Assembly: GCA_024236215.1 (NCBI GenBank) | Contig: JACKKX010000005.1 | Coordinates: 248,001 to 312,000 of the forward strand | Length of the DNA: 64,000 bases | Direction of reading: 5' to 3' | From: Novosphingobium sp. | Lineage (GTDB): Bacteria > Pseudomonadota > Alphaproteobacteria > Sphingomonadales > Sphingomonadaceae | Part shown: positions 37,563-46,856 of the stretch, piece by piece | How positions within the stretch are numbered: position 1 is the stretch's first letter | Layout: the number at the start of each line of letters is the position of its first letter | The notes under the pieces: model-generated | The model's database searches: none | What the model was told of the DNA's origin: nothing | Seen by the model: the letters and a program-made list of their open reading frames with translations, nothing else | Translations under genes and position numbers: made by a program

Positions 37563-38000
37563 ATGGCCGATCAACGAAACTTTCTCGATGTATCCCCGCG
37601 CCAGGGTGCTCTTTTTTTCGGAGCAGCGGAAGACGGTCAGGTCGTCATGCTCAATCTGCTCCGCTTTCGGAAACAAGCAGACTATTCGCACGCGCCGCAG
37701 CTCGAACCAGACGGCGGTATTACCGGCCGCGAAGCCTATGATCGCTACATGCACGAGATGGAACCATTGCTTCTGGCCAGCGGCGGCGAAGTGCTGTTTT
37801 CCGGGTCGGCAGCGGGATTTCTGATCGGTCCCGAGGACGAATACTGGGATCATGTGCTGCTGGTGCGCCAAGCCAGCAAGGCTGCCTTCCTGGCTTTCGC
37901 CAGTGATCCGCAGGCCGTCATGGTTACAGCACATCGCACAGCAGCGGTGGCGGATTCACGGCTACTGCCCTGTCGGCCGGAGCGAACGGCTGGCAATTGA
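37563..38000 (+). CDS. DUF1330-like dimeric alpha-beta barrel protein
   Basis: A 145-residue small protein immediately after pth. The segment VVMLNLLRFRKQADYSHAPQ, followed by REAYDRYMHEMEPLLLASGG and WDHVLLVRQASKAAFLAFAS, matches the DUF1330 pattern. The C-terminal tail is poorly conserved. Molecular role is unknown. Confidence 0.8.
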   Translation: MADQRNFLDVSPRQGALFFGAAEDGQVVMLNLLRFRKQADYSHAPQLEPDGGITGREAYDRYMHEMEPLLLASGGEVLFSGSAAGFLIGPEDEYWDHVLLVRQASKAAFLAFASDPQAVMVTAHRTAAVADSRLLPCRPERTAGN

Positions 38001-38048
38001 ACAAGTCGGGCGCTAAGGCGCGCCGCGCGTGAGCTATCGGAGGAAGAA

Positions 38049-39149
38049 ATGGGTTTCCGCTGCGGTATCGTCGGGCTGCCGAATGTCGGCAAGTCCACCC
38101 TCTTCAATGCGCTGACCGAGACGCAAGCGGCGCAGGCGGCGAACTATCCGTTCTGCACGATCGAACCCAATGTCGGTCAGGTGGGCGTGCCCGATCCCCG
38201 GCTTGACAAGCTGGCCGCAATCGCCGGCAGCCAGAAGATCATTCCCACCCAGCTTGGCTTCGTCGATATCGCGGGGCTGGTGCGCGGCGCCTCCAAGGGT
38301 GAAGGCCTGGGCAACCAGTTCCTGGGCAATATCCGCGAGGTCGATGCCATCGTCCACGTGCTGCGCTGCTTCGAGAACGACGATATCCAGCATGTAGACA
38401 ACCGGGTCGATCCGGTCTCGGATGCGGAAACGGTTGAGACCGAGCTGATGCTGGCGGACCTCGAAAGCCTGGAGAAGCGCGTGCCCGCCGCGCAGAAAAA
38501 GGCCACCGGCGGCGACAAGGAAGCAAAGCTGATGGCCTCGGTGCTGGGCCAGGCACTTGAGCTGCTGCGCGAGGGCAAGCCCGCGCGGCTGACCCAGCCC
38601 AAGGATGACGAGGAGCTGCGCATCTTCCGCCAGGCCCAGCTGCTCACCGCCAAGCCGGTGCTCTACGTCTGCAACGTCGAGGAAGAGAGCGCCGCCGAGG
38701 GCAACGCCTTTTCCGCGCGGGTGATCGAAAAGGCCCGGGCCGAGGGCGCCGAGGCGGTGATCGTTTCGGCCGCGATCGAAAGCGAACTGGTTGGCATGGA
38801 GATGGACGAGCGGCTGGCCTATCTCGAGGAAATGGGGCTGCACGAAACCGGCCTCAACCGCGTGATCCGCGCGGGATACGAGTTGCTCCACCTCATCACC
38901 TTCTTCACCGTAGGCCCCAAGGAGGCCCGCGCCTGGACCGTGCACAAGGGCGCCAAGGCCCCCGAGGCGGCGGGCGAGATTCATTCCGATATGCAACGTG
39001 GCTTCATCCGCGCCGAAACCATCGCCTTTGACGATTACATCGCGCTGGGCGGCGAAGGCGGGGCCAAGGACGCCGGCAAGCTGCGGCAGGAAGGCAAGGA
39101 ATATGTCGTGCAGGACGGCGATGTGCTGCACTTCAAGTTCAACGTCTGA
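38049..39149 (+). CDS. ychF: Redox-regulated ATPase YchF
   Basis: A 366-residue Obg-family P-loop protein. G1 is GLPNVGKSTLFNAL, G3 region DIAGLVRGASKGEGLGNQFL, and the ATP-specifying G4 variant is NVEEES (YVCNVEEES) instead of NKxD. The C-terminal TGS domain shows FFTVGPKEARAWTVHKGAKA. YchF binds ribosomes and prefers ATP. AGGAGGAAG precedes the ATG as a ribosome-binding site. Confidence 0.97.
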   Translation: MGFRCGIVGLPNVGKSTLFNALTETQAAQAANYPFCTIEPNVGQVGVPDPRLDKLAAIAGSQKIIPTQLGFVDIAGLVRGASKGEGLGNQFLGNIREVDAIVHVLRCFENDDIQHVDNRVDPVSDAETVETELMLADLESLEKRVPAAQKKATGGDKEAKLMASVLGQALELLREGKPARLTQPKDDEELRIFRQAQLLTAKPVLYVCNVEEESAAEGNAFSARVIEKARAEGAEAVIVSAAIESELVGMEMDERLAYLEEMGLHETGLNRVIRAGYELLHLITFFTVGPKEARAWTVHKGAKAPEAAGEIHSDMQRGFIRAETIAFDDYIALGGEGGAKDAGKLRQEGKEYVVQDGDVLHFKFNV

Positions 39150-39160
39150 GGCACCGGCCT

Positions 39161-40081
39161 TCAGCCCTCGAGCGGATCCTTGTTGCGGCCGAACAGGCCC
39201 ATGATCCTGTTCTTGAGCACCGCGAACCCGGCAACCACGGCGATCAGCAGTGGCTTCAGGAACTTGAGCAGGATCGCGAAGATCCCCAGCTTTTTGGCCA
39301 CTGCCACCCCGACTCCGGCGGCGACGAGCCCGCCGATGCCGTATTCGGCCTTCTTGTCGAGACTGGGATCGAAATCGGCATAACGCGCGCCGGGATCGAA
39401 GCTGGCATGGCTGGCGAATTCGTGCGCGGCGGCCTTGACCTCGGCCAGGTGGTTCATCCCCGAGATGAGATTGAGGCTGAGCACCCCGCCCCGCCCCAGC
39501 GAGCGCACATCGTAATTGAGCGTGTGGACCGGGCTGCCCTCGAACTCGATCTCCTGTGCCCAGACAACCGAGTGATCGGCCTTGTCGTAGTTGGGCTGTT
39601 CGGCCCAGCCGGTCAGGTGCAGCGCGGGATAGCCCTCCCCCTTGCGCCGCTCGTTAACGGCGCTCTCGTCCGAGCGCATCTGCTCGAGCAGTTCGGCGTA
39701 ATCGACCGAGGCGGCATCGTCGTCGGCGACATAGCCGCTGGGATCGTAGGTGATCACCGCGCCCCAGTTGTCCTCAAGCGGCGACTTGCCGGCCTGCATC
39801 ACCATCCCCAGTACGCCCTCGGCCGAAGCCGGAGGATTGCCCCACAGATCCACCAGGATCGTGCGCGCGTCTTCGGGCGAATAGAAATCGTAGGCATTGC
39901 CCAGATCGAGCGTGGCGCGTGCCTCCGGCAGAGGGATCCTGCCATGTTGAGGCTTGAGCGACTTCGCCGTCGCGGCAAGCTGTTGCTCGCTTGGCGGGGC
40001 GGCATTTTGCGCGGCGAGCGGAGCCGTCGCCACTGTCAGCGCCAGCGCCAGCGCGGTGGCGGCCCTCTTGTCTATTTTCAT
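39161..40081 (-). CDS. DUF2167 domain protein, secreted with membrane segment
   Basis: A 306-residue protein starting MKIDKRAATALALALTVATA (signal peptide to about AAQ at 24). DUF2167 text includes LGNAYDFYSPEDARTILVDL, ITYDPSGYVADDDA and GWAEQPNYDKADHSVVWAQE. Near the C-terminus are hydrophobic helices (LVAAGVGVAVAKKLGIFAIL; LLKFLKPLLIAVVAGFAVL). The function is not known. Confidence 0.88.
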   Translation of the reverse strand: MKIDKRAATALALALTVATAPLAAQNAAPPSEQQLAATAKSLKPQHGRIPLPEARATLDLGNAYDFYSPEDARTILVDLWGNPPASAEGVLGMVMQAGKSPLEDNWGAVITYDPSGYVADDDAASVDYAELLEQMRSDESAVNERRKGEGYPALHLTGWAEQPNYDKADHSVVWAQEIEFEGSPVHTLNYDVRSLGRGGVLSLNLISGMNHLAEVKAAAHEFASHASFDPGARYADFDPSLDKKAEYGIGGLVAAGVGVAVAKKLGIFAILLKFLKPLLIAVVAGFAVLKNRIMGLFGRNKDPLEG

Positions 40082-40214
40082 GCCGTGAATCCCCCTTCGA
40101 TACCGCGCGATTGGAGGTCCAAACCGCTGACGGGTCAAGCAAAAGATGCTTCGCTTCAGGGCTTTGCTTCGAGAGCCTTCTGTTGCCGCCCGCACGGTGC
40201 TAACGCTGGCGCCG

Positions 40215-40532
40215 ATGCTGCGCCGCTTGTGCCTTGCCCTGTTGATCCTGTGCCTGAGCGTTCCGGCCGCGATGCCGACCGGAGCGATGGCGGTTGAGGC
40301 CCAGTCCGCGGCAATGGAGCATCACCGCCACCATCATCCGGCAGACAGTTCCCAGCACGATCACGGCGATCACGCCGCCAAGCACGAATGTATCGGCTGT
40401 GCCGCCCCGCTCGATCGCCAGCCCTACCTCATGGCCGCTCCCGCACCGCGCGGCCCGCTGACCCGCCCGGGTCTTGCCGCCATCCTGCCCGAAACCCGCG
40501 CCGGACCGGAAGTTCCCCCGCCGCGCGGGTGA
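40215..40532 (+). CDS. Small secreted His-rich protein (metal-related, possible)
   Basis: About 105 residues with a signal peptide (MLRRLCLALLILCLSVPAAM). An in-frame ATG at 40146 would add 23 residues. The mature part has a histidine cluster (EHHRHHHPADSSQHDHGDHA) and a CIGC motif, as in small DUF2946-like, metal-associated proteins. It lies 55 bp upstream of an outer-membrane-like protein that also has a His/Met-rich N-terminus, so the pair may function in copper or other metal handling; this is inferred. Confidence 0.65.
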   Translation: MLRRLCLALLILCLSVPAAMPTGAMAVEAQSAAMEHHRHHHPADSSQHDHGDHAAKHECIGCAAPLDRQPYLMAAPAPRGPLTRPGLAAILPETRAGPEVPPPRG

Positions 40533-40587
40533 AATCCGCCGGGCGGCGATCCGTCGCCCCGATGCAGATTTCATACAGGACAAGACA

Positions 40588-41859
40588 ATGAAACATTTGA
40601 TTTTCCCGGCATTGCTGGGCGTGGCCGCCTTGGCCGCTCCGGCCCTGGCACAGGATCATTCTGGCCACGAGGGTCACGATATGGGCGGCATGAGCGGTAT
40701 GTACATCGGTGAAATGGGGCCGAAGGATTCTGCTGGGCCATCGGGCCAAGGCTCCGGCACCTCCCGCCTTCCCGGCAACGAAGGCGCAATGCACGGCCTG
40801 CACATCATGGCGGGCGACTGGATGCTGATGGCCCACGGCTATGTCTCGGCGCAGTATACCGACCACAAGGGGCCGCGCGGCGACGACAAGGTCTACGTCA
40901 CTTCGATGGCGATGCTGACTGCCGGGCGCGATACCGTCTGGGGCAAGGTCCAGCTCAAATCGATGTTCAGCCTCGAGCCGCTGATGGACCCATCGGGCTA
41001 TCCCAACCTGTTCGCCACCGGAGAAACCGCGCACGGCGCGCCGATCGTCGATCGCCAGCATCCGCATGACCTGTTCATGGAGCTGGCGGCGCGGATCGAT
41101 CTGGACGCCGGAAAGGGTTCGTTCATTCTCTATGGCGGCCCGGTGGGAGAGCCCGCGCTCGGCCCCTCGGCCTTCATGCACCGCGGCTCGGCGCGCAACA
41201 ATCCCGAGCCGCCGATCACCCACCACTGGTTCGATTCGACCCACATCACCTATGGGGTGATCACGGTGGGCTATTCGGCCCCCAAGTGGCAGATCGAAAC
41301 CAGCGCGTTTCGCGGCGCCGAGCCCGACGAGCGGCGCTGGAATATCGAAACGCCCAAGCTGGATAGCTGGTCTGTCCGCGCCACGCTGAACCCCTCGCCC
41401 GCCTGGTCGCTTCAGGCGAGCTATGGCGAGATCAAGCAGCCCGAAAGCACGCATCCCGGCGAGGACGAACACCGCTTCACCGCTTCGGCCCACTACGCGC
41501 GTGGCGGGCTCAGTGCGATGGCGGCCTTTTCCGCCAAGAAGCGCGTTCCGGGCGAGACGCTGAGCGCCTGGCTGGGTGAGGTCAACTGGGACCTTGACCG
41601 GCATAACAGCCTGTTCGGGCGGATCGAAAACGTCGCCAACGACGAGCTGTTCCCCGACCATCACGATCCGCTGCACGACCTTCCCATTCGGGTGACCAAG
41701 TTCCAGGCCGGCTATGCCCGCCATGTCCCGCTCGGCGCCTTCGATCTGGCGCTGGGCGGATCGCTGAGCGCCTTTGCCAAACCGGCGGCGCTTGACGCGG
41801 CCTATGGCAGCAACCCATGGGGCTACACCGTGTTTGCAAAGCTAAGTCTGGGGAGCTGA
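40588..41859 (+). CDS. Putative outer-membrane beta-barrel protein with His/Met-rich N-terminus
   Basis: A 423-residue protein with signal peptide (MKHLIFPALLGVAALAAPAL) and a mature N-terminus DHSGHEGHDMGGMSGMYIGE typical of copper-associated proteins. The rest alternates hydrophobic and polar residues and ends in a C-terminal strand (WGYTVFAKLSLGS, aromatic/amphipathic), suggesting a barrel. I do not recognise a named family; homologues often sit with copper genes. Confidence 0.7.
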   Translation: MKHLIFPALLGVAALAAPALAQDHSGHEGHDMGGMSGMYIGEMGPKDSAGPSGQGSGTSRLPGNEGAMHGLHIMAGDWMLMAHGYVSAQYTDHKGPRGDDKVYVTSMAMLTAGRDTVWGKVQLKSMFSLEPLMDPSGYPNLFATGETAHGAPIVDRQHPHDLFMELAARIDLDAGKGSFILYGGPVGEPALGPSAFMHRGSARNNPEPPITHHWFDSTHITYGVITVGYSAPKWQIETSAFRGAEPDERRWNIETPKLDSWSVRATLNPSPAWSLQASYGEIKQPESTHPGEDEHRFTASAHYARGGLSAMAAFSAKKRVPGETLSAWLGEVNWDLDRHNSLFGRIENVANDELFPDHHDPLHDLPIRVTKFQAGYARHVPLGAFDLALGGSLSAFAKPAALDAAYGSNPWGYTVFAKLSLGS

Positions 41860-41861
41860 TC

Positions 41862-42323
41862 GTGGAGGAGGAAGGGCTGGTCTATTTCGAGGACCTCGAA
41901 GTTGGCGCAAAGGCCGCTTTCGGCATGTATGCGGTAACCCGCGAAGAGGTGATCGACTTCGCTTCGAAATACGATCCCCAGCCCTTCCACCTTTCCGACG
42001 AGGCCGCCGCGCAAACCCACTTCGGGCGGCTTTCCGCCAGCGGCTGGCACACCTGCGCGATGGTCATGCGGATGCTGGTGGACAACATTACCGAGCGCAA
42101 ACAGGCGGGCCTTGGCTCGCCGGGCCTCGATGAGCTGCGCTGGCTGCGTCCGGTCTATCCCGGCGACGTGCTGCGCGTGGAAACCGAGATCGTGGGCAAG
42201 CGTAAGAGCCAGTCGCGCCCAGAGATGGGCTCGTTCCAGTCACTGGTGACGGTGTTCAATCAGGATGACGTGGCGGTCTGCACGATGAAGTCGATCGGCC
42301 TGATCCGGGTGCGGGGAATTTGA
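41862..42323 (+). CDS. MaoC family dehydratase
   Basis: A 153-residue hot-dog-fold protein starting at GTG 41862 (GGGAG 6 nt upstream), just 2 bp after the previous gene. The hydratase-2-like catalytic motif is present: DFASKYDPQPFHLSDEAA with Asp and His, and FGRLSASGWHTCAMVMR. It probably hydrates enoyl-CoA substrates; substrate unknown. Confidence 0.9.
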   Translation: MEEEGLVYFEDLEVGAKAAFGMYAVTREEVIDFASKYDPQPFHLSDEAAAQTHFGRLSASGWHTCAMVMRMLVDNITERKQAGLGSPGLDELRWLRPVYPGDVLRVETEIVGKRKSQSRPEMGSFQSLVTVFNQDDVAVCTMKSIGLIRVRGI

Positions 42324-42329
42324 AGTAGC

Positions 42330-44117
42330 CTACTTTCGACCGAACAGCTTCTCGACATCGCCCATCGACAACTTTACCCAGGTCGGGCGGCCGTGGTTGC
42401 ACTGGCCGGAGCGCGGGGTGGCTTCCATTTCGCGCAGCAGAGCGTTCATTTCCGTCACCGAAAGGCTGCGCCCGGCGCGCACCGAGCCATGGCAGGCCAT
42501 GGTTGCCAGCACATGGTCGATCCGTTCGCCCAGCACCAGCGCGGCGCCGTTCTGGGCCAGATCGTCGGCAATGTCGCGGATCAGCGCCTGGACATCGCCC
42601 TTGCCCAGAACCGAGGGCACCGCGCGGACAAGCAGGGCGGTGGGGCCAAAGCGCTCGATCGCCAGGCCATAGCCGGCCAGCACTGGCGCGGCGCCTTCCA
42701 CCCGGTCGGCATCGGGCTCGTCGAGCTCCACCACTTCGGGGATCAGCAGCGCCTGGCTGACGGAAACCGCCCCCTGCGCGCCCGCCGCCTTGAGCCGTTC
42801 AAGCACCAGGCGCTCGTGCGCGGCGTGCTGATCGACGATCACCAGTCCGTCTTCTGCCTCGGCGACGATGTAGGTCTGGGCTACCTGCCCGCGCGCGACC
42901 CCCAGCGGATGCTCCGCAGCCGGCGCCTGCTCGGCCGCTTCGGCGCGGGCGGCGGGCGGGGCCAGCACTTCGGCTTCGTATCCGCGCCAAACCCGCGAAG
43001 CCTCGCGCAGCGCGGGCGCGGCGTGCTCCCGCGCGAACAGCGAGGCCAGCGCCGGGGCCGGTTCACGCGCGATCGGCTCGCTCTGCCAACTGGCCATCGC
43101 GCTTGCGGCGGGGGCCTGGGCGCTGCGCTGCCCGGCGCTGTCAAGCGCGTGGCGCAGCCCCGAAACGATGAACCCGCGCACGAAGGCCGGATCGCGAAAG
43201 CGCACCTCGGTCTTGGCCGGATGGACGTTCACGTCCACCTCCTCGGGCGGAATGTCGAGGAACAGCGCCAGCACGGCGTGGCGATCGCGCGCCAGCATAT
43301 CGGCATAGGCTCCGCGCACCGCCCCGGCGAGCAGCCGGTCCTTCACCGGGCGGCCATTGACGAACAGATACTGGTGATCGGCCACCCCGCGGTTGTAGGT
43401 TGGCAGCCCCGCCACTCCCGTGAGCCGCGCCGGGCCGCGCTCGAGCGCGATCGCCACCCCGTCCTCGGCCAGTTCGCGCGCGACGATTTGCGCCACCCGC
43501 GCGGCCAGGCTGTCACCCCCCTGCACCGCCAGCACCCGGCGCCCGTCATGCTCCAGCGTGAAGCCGATTTCGGGCCGGGCCATCGCCAGGCGGCGCACCA
43601 CATCGAGGCAGGCAGCGTATTCACTGCGCGCCGAGCGCAGGAACTTGCGCCGCGCGGGAACCTTGCCGAACAGATCCTCGACCCGGATCCGCGTTCCAGG
43701 GGGAAGCGCAGCCGGCCCCTCGCCCGCCGGCACTCCGTGGTCGACCACCCGCCGCCAGCCCTCTCCCTGCCCGCGAACCCGGCTTTCCAGCGTCAGCCGC
43801 GCGACCGAGGCGATCGAAGGCAGCGCCTCGCCGCGAAAGCCCATCGTCGCGACCAGCTCGATATGTTCGTCGGGCAGTTTGGAGGTGGCGTGGCGTTCGA
43901 GCGCGAGGGCTATTTCATCCGCGGTCATCCCGCAGCCGTCGTCGCTCACCTCGATCCCGCCCAGCCCGCCTTCGCTCAGCCGCACCGCGATGCTGCGCGA
44001 TCCGGCGTCGATGGCGTTTTCGACCAGCTCCTTGAGCGCCGATGCCGGGCGCTCGACCACCTCGCCCGCGGCGATGCGGTTGACCAGTTCCTCGGGCAGG
44101 CGGCGGATTGTGGGCAT
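42330..44117 (-). CDS. mutL: DNA mismatch repair protein MutL
   Basis: A 595-residue MutL. The GHKL ATPase domain shows IAAGEVVERPASALKELVEN, DDGCGMTADEI, TMGFRGEALPSIASVARL and GTRIRVEDLFGKVPARRKFL. A Pro/Ala-rich linker (about 350-430) precedes the C-terminal dimerisation domain (ACHGSVRAGRSLSVTEMNAL; CNHGRPTWVKLS). The start at 44117 excludes a weak in-frame extension. Confidence 0.97.
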   Translation of the reverse strand: MPTIRRLPEELVNRIAAGEVVERPASALKELVENAIDAGSRSIAVRLSEGGLGGIEVSDDGCGMTADEIALALERHATSKLPDEHIELVATMGFRGEALPSIASVARLTLESRVRGQGEGWRRVVDHGVPAGEGPAALPPGTRIRVEDLFGKVPARRKFLRSARSEYAACLDVVRRLAMARPEIGFTLEHDGRRVLAVQGGDSLAARVAQIVARELAEDGVAIALERGPARLTGVAGLPTYNRGVADHQYLFVNGRPVKDRLLAGAVRGAYADMLARDRHAVLALFLDIPPEEVDVNVHPAKTEVRFRDPAFVRGFIVSGLRHALDSAGQRSAQAPAASAMASWQSEPIAREPAPALASLFAREHAAPALREASRVWRGYEAEVLAPPAARAEAAEQAPAAEHPLGVARGQVAQTYIVAEAEDGLVIVDQHAAHERLVLERLKAAGAQGAVSVSQALLIPEVVELDEPDADRVEGAAPVLAGYGLAIERFGPTALLVRAVPSVLGKGDVQALIRDIADDLAQNGAALVLGERIDHVLATMACHGSVRAGRSLSVTEMNALLREMEATPRSGQCNHGRPTWVKLSMGDVEKLFGRK

Positions 44118-44131
44118 GGACCGGACGCTAG

Positions 44132-45352
<1,221 letters not shown>

Positions 45353-45405
45353 GGCAACCCTGGGCCGGGTGATGCAACCCGCTGCCCGCAAGGAGTAGGC
45401 CAGGC

Positions 45406-46305
45406 ATGGCGTCGCCGAGCAATCGCCGCCCGGGCTATTCGCGCAAGGCCCAGTTCGGCACCTTTTTCGGCTATCTGGCTGCTGCCGTCGGCGTGCTCGC
45501 CGGGGGCGGGCTGCTGATCGCTTCGGCGAGCAATTCCGAATCCTTTTCCTCGCTGCGCGGCGCTGCAGGCGATGCTGCCGCGCCGGCCGGCGAAGTATCG
45601 GCCAAGGTGCGCAGCACGGGCGATGGCTTCGCCGCGACGCTGGCCGGCTATTTCACCCGCGGCAGCCGCGTATCACGGCTTGAGCGCGAGGTTGCCGAGG
45701 CGCGCGTCCGCGATGCCGAAGCCAGGGCGCTCAAGGATGAGAATGTGCGGCTCAAGGCCCTGATCGGGCTTGCGGCGACCGAGCCAAAGCCGGTGGCAGT
45801 CACCCGCCTGATCGGGTCGACCAGCTCCAGCACGCGCCGCTTCGCGCTGCTCGGCGCCGGTTCGGCCCAGGGCGTTGCGGTCGGCATGCCGGTCCGCTCG
45901 CCGCTGGGGCTGGTTGGCCGTGTGCTCGAGGTGGGCCGCAATTCGGCGCGGGTCCTGCTCATTACCGACAGCGAATCGATGGTCCCCGTGCGCCGCGCCA
46001 GCGACGGGATCGAGGCTTTTGCCACTGGCCAGAGCAATGGCACCCTGCAGCTTCGGCTGATCAATTCGGGGGTCAATCCGCTGCGCAAGGGGGATGCCTT
46101 CGTGACCTCGGGCCAGGGCGGGCTGTTCCGTCCGGGGACCGCTGTGGCAGTGGTCGAGAACCTGACCCGCGACGGCGCGGTTGCCCGCCCGCTCAGCGAT
46201 CCGGGCGCAACCGATTTCGTGGCGGTCTATCCGCTGTGGGACGAAGCGCTGAAGGGCGCCGAGCTCAAGCCTGAGCCGGGCGCCAGACCGGCGGGAGCAC
46301 GCTGA
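45406..46305 (+). CDS. mreC: Rod shape-determining protein MreC
   Basis: A 299-residue bitopic membrane protein: cytoplasmic basic N-terminus, one TM segment (FFGYLAAAVGVLAGGGLLIA), a coiled coil (about 95-125; VSRLEREVAEARVRDAEARA) and a periplasmic beta-barrel domain (SPLGLVGRVLEVGRNSARVL). GGAG lies upstream of the start. The stop overlaps mreD (TGATG). Confidence 0.95.
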   Translation: MASPSNRRPGYSRKAQFGTFFGYLAAAVGVLAGGGLLIASASNSESFSSLRGAAGDAAAPAGEVSAKVRSTGDGFAATLAGYFTRGSRVSRLEREVAEARVRDAEARALKDENVRLKALIGLAATEPKPVAVTRLIGSTSSSTRRFALLGAGSAQGVAVGMPVRSPLGLVGRVLEVGRNSARVLLITDSESMVPVRRASDGIEAFATGQSNGTLQLRLINSGVNPLRKGDAFVTSGQGGLFRPGTAVAVVENLTRDGAVARPLSDPGATDFVAVYPLWDEALKGAELKPEPGARPAGAR

Positions 46306-46856
46306 TGGCGCAAACGCTCGGCGATGCGCTGACCGATCTTTCGCGGCCCCGTATCAACCGCTCGCCCTCGCCGCTGCTCGCGCTCGCCATGCCCTGGCTG
46401 GTGATCGCGCTGGGCAGCCTCAGCCCCTATTGGCCGCTGGTGGCATCGGCTCCGGTGGTTCCTCCGCTCGGTTTCATGGCACTGATCGCCTGGCAGCAGG
46501 CCCGGCCCGGCCTGCTCCCCGTCTGGGCCGGGCTGCCACTTGGCCTGTTCGACGATCTGTTCAGCGGCCAACCCATGGGATCGGCCCTGCTGCTGTGGTC
46601 GCTGGCGATGATCGCGCTCGATACGATCGAGCTGCGCACCCCGTGGCGCAATTTCCTCAGCACCTGGGCTGTGGCGGTGGCGATGATTGCCGCCTACCTG
46701 GTGCTGACCTTGCTGATCGCCACCCACGGAGCCGGGCGGACCTTGCCGACGGTCCTGATCCCGCAACTGGTACTCTCGCTTCTGCTCTACCCGCTCGTCG
46801 CGCGCCTGGTCGCTGCGGCCGATCGGCTGCGGCTCGTCCAGCTGAGGCAAATCTAG
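46305..46856 (+). CDS. mreD: Rod shape-determining protein MreD
   Basis: A 183-residue polytopic membrane protein with about five to six hydrophobic helices, consistent with MreD, the least conserved elongasome member. Segments such as PVWAGLPLGLFDDLFSGQPM match the family. Position between mreC and mrdA with one-base overlap supports the assignment. Confidence 0.9.
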   Translation: MAQTLGDALTDLSRPRINRSPSPLLALAMPWLVIALGSLSPYWPLVASAPVVPPLGFMALIAWQQARPGLLPVWAGLPLGLFDDLFSGQPMGSALLLWSLAMIALDTIELRTPWRNFLSTWAVAVAMIAAYLVLTLLIATHGAGRTLPTVLIPQLVLSLLLYPLVARLVAAADRLRLVQLRQI

